DNA of 51,471 nucleotides from Deltaproteobacteria bacterium. Its GTDB lineage: Bacteria; Desulfobacterota; Desulfobacteria; Desulfobacterales; QNYZ01. Within the stretch, counting starts at the first letter, position 1. Every line of letters begins with the position of its first letter. The DNA lies in NCBI GenBank assembly GCA_003973265.1, contig QNYZ01000002.1, positions 1 to 51,471 of the forward strand, in the 5' to 3' direction. Below, in pieces: positions 50,836-51,471 of this stretch. The translations under genes and the position numbers were made by a program. The notes under the pieces are model-generated. The model saw nothing but the letters and a program-made list of their open reading frames with translations, did not search any database and was not told the DNA's origin.

Positions 50836-51471
50836 ATGAAAAAGACCAAATTCACATTAGGCAACGGCAAAAAGCCGGAAATTGAGATCAACAAAACCAC
50901 GAATCAAAAATTCTGGCAAAGTCCAAATTTTACCTTTTGGCTGTATATCCTCTTTATCCTGATTTCTCTCCAGTTCTACCAGGTATATAAGCAGGCCAGG
51001 CAGGAGGAAATTCCCTACAGCCAGTTCCTGACCTATGTCAAAAAGCATGAGGTGGCCGAGGCCGTGGTCACGGATCGGGTTATCTCCGGCACCCTGAAGC
51101 TGAAAGATAAAAAGACCAATCAGCCGCGCCGGTTTATCACCGTTCCTTTGATGTGGAATAATGACCTGGCCATGACCCTTGAAAAGAACGGAGTCAAATA
51201 TACGGTTCGTCAGGATGCCAACTGGCTGGGAAAATTTTTCTTCAACTGGGTCCTGCCATTCGGCCTGCTTTTCCTGTTCTGGGGATGGATGGCCAAGCGT
51301 ATGGGCTCTATGGGCAGGGATGTGCTCAACATCGGCAACAAAATCCACATTCATCCTGCCGATCTTCCCAAGGTGACCTTTGAAGATGTTGCCGGTCTTG
51401 AGGAGGCCAAACAGGAACTCAAGGAAAGCGTTGATTTTCTGAAAGATCCGACCCAGATCCAGAAACTGGGT
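50836..51471 (+). CDS. ftsH: ATP-dependent zinc metalloprotease FtsH, 3' end outside window
   Basis: Membrane-anchored AAA+ protease that degrades unfolded and regulatory membrane proteins. The 212 residues visible show a first membrane segment (about 32-50, FWLYILFILISLQFYQVY), the periplasmic domain (IPYSQFLTYVKKHEVAE, DANWLGKFF), a second membrane segment (about 136-152, WVLPFGLLFLFWGWMA) and the start of the AAA module (VTFEDVAGLEEAKQELKE). Walker A and the HEXXH zinc site lie beyond the edge. The ATG at 50836 follows a GGGGAT site. Confidence 0.93.
   Translation, partial: MKKTKFTLGNGKKPEIEINKTTNQKFWQSPNFTFWLYILFILISLQFYQVYKQARQEEIPYSQFLTYVKKHEVAEAVVTDRVISGTLKLKDKKTNQPRRFITVPLMWNNDLAMTLEKNGVKYTVRQDANWLGKFFFNWVLPFGLLFLFWGWMAKRMGSMGRDVLNIGNKIHIHPADLPKVTFEDVAGLEEAKQELKESVDFLKDPTQIQKLG

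Noticed and set aside
1..51471. CRISPR arrays, prophage or insertion sequences
   Set aside because: No regularly spaced repeats, transposase motifs, integrase or terminal inverted repeats were recognised in either strand.

Overview
This window looks like chromosomal DNA of a Gram-negative anaerobe, most likely a sulfate-reducing member of the Desulfobacterota (Desulfobacterales-like). That is an inference from gene content: a type II (archaeal-style) 3-dehydroquinate synthase inside a bacterial aro operon, a CooC-type nickel-insertion ATPase, an MttB-family methyltransferase, a Memo-family protein, YgiQ, and a GC-rich coding style throughout. No rRNA, CRISPR array, prophage or intact insertion sequence was found. 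There is one tRNA (Leu, CAG). Apart from one degraded gene and one short toxin-antitoxin-like pair, this is a densely packed core/accessory chromosome segment.

Layout. (1) 1-6526: an aromatic amino acid operon (3-dehydroquinate synthase II, aroE, aroA, aroK, aroC, tyrA) in which most genes overlap by 1-4 bases, ending in an OleD-like epimerase/dehydrogenase. The first gene carries an in-frame TAG at 26-28. (2) 6529-8204: an exported DUF4412-like protein on the minus strand and a divergent TrmB-like regulator. (3) 8401-21183: a quaternary-amine (choline/betaine) island with a class III aminotransferase, a DeoR-type regulator, a dimethylglycine dehydrogenase-like flavoenzyme with a folate domain, a ChoX-ChoW-ChoV choline transporter, a sugar-kinase/APH-like phosphotransferase, a non-pyrrolysine MttB homologue, an MFS transporter and a cupin. 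(4) 21265-25529: a PlsC-like acyltransferase preceded by a G-quadruplex motif, a MNT nucleotidyltransferase with its HI0074-like partner, a small SH3-like protein and YgiQ. (5) 25595-29470 (minus): an unknown 134-residue protein, ribonuclease Z-like hydrolase and glnS in overlapping frames, then a Memo-family protein. (6) 29803-34420 (plus): CYTH/CHAD protein, ParA-like ATPase, Nudix hydrolase, HAD phosphatase and EamA transporter. (7) 34452-37953 (minus): beta-propeller lipoprotein, PatB/MalY C-S lyase and a halogenase-like flavoprotein. (8) 38057-42282 (minus): rsmB, fmt, def, a broken UPF0104 membrane-protein gene, and ribF. (9) 42372-46610: tRNA-Leu with a strong terminator, TPR protein and CooC (minus), argC, UPF0280, lapA. 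(10) 46734-51471: mutS overlapping a crotonase, a 690-base gap, and the 5' part of ftsH running off the edge.

How the genes work together. Region 1 would carry dehydroquinate to chorismate and on to the tyrosine branch, except that no dehydroquinase is inside the window. Region 3 reads as one catabolic unit: choline is captured by ChoX (all five ligand residues known for the Sinorhizobium protein are present at a constant offset), and a methyltransferase of the MttB family plus a dimethylglycine dehydrogenase-like enzyme would remove N-methyl groups. The corrinoid protein expected as MttB partner is not in the window, and the kinase tightly coupled between transporter and methyltransferase has no obvious place in known choline pathways. 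This is the best candidate for an undescribed pathway variant. Region 8 is the usual translation-initiation cluster (def-fmt-rsmB).
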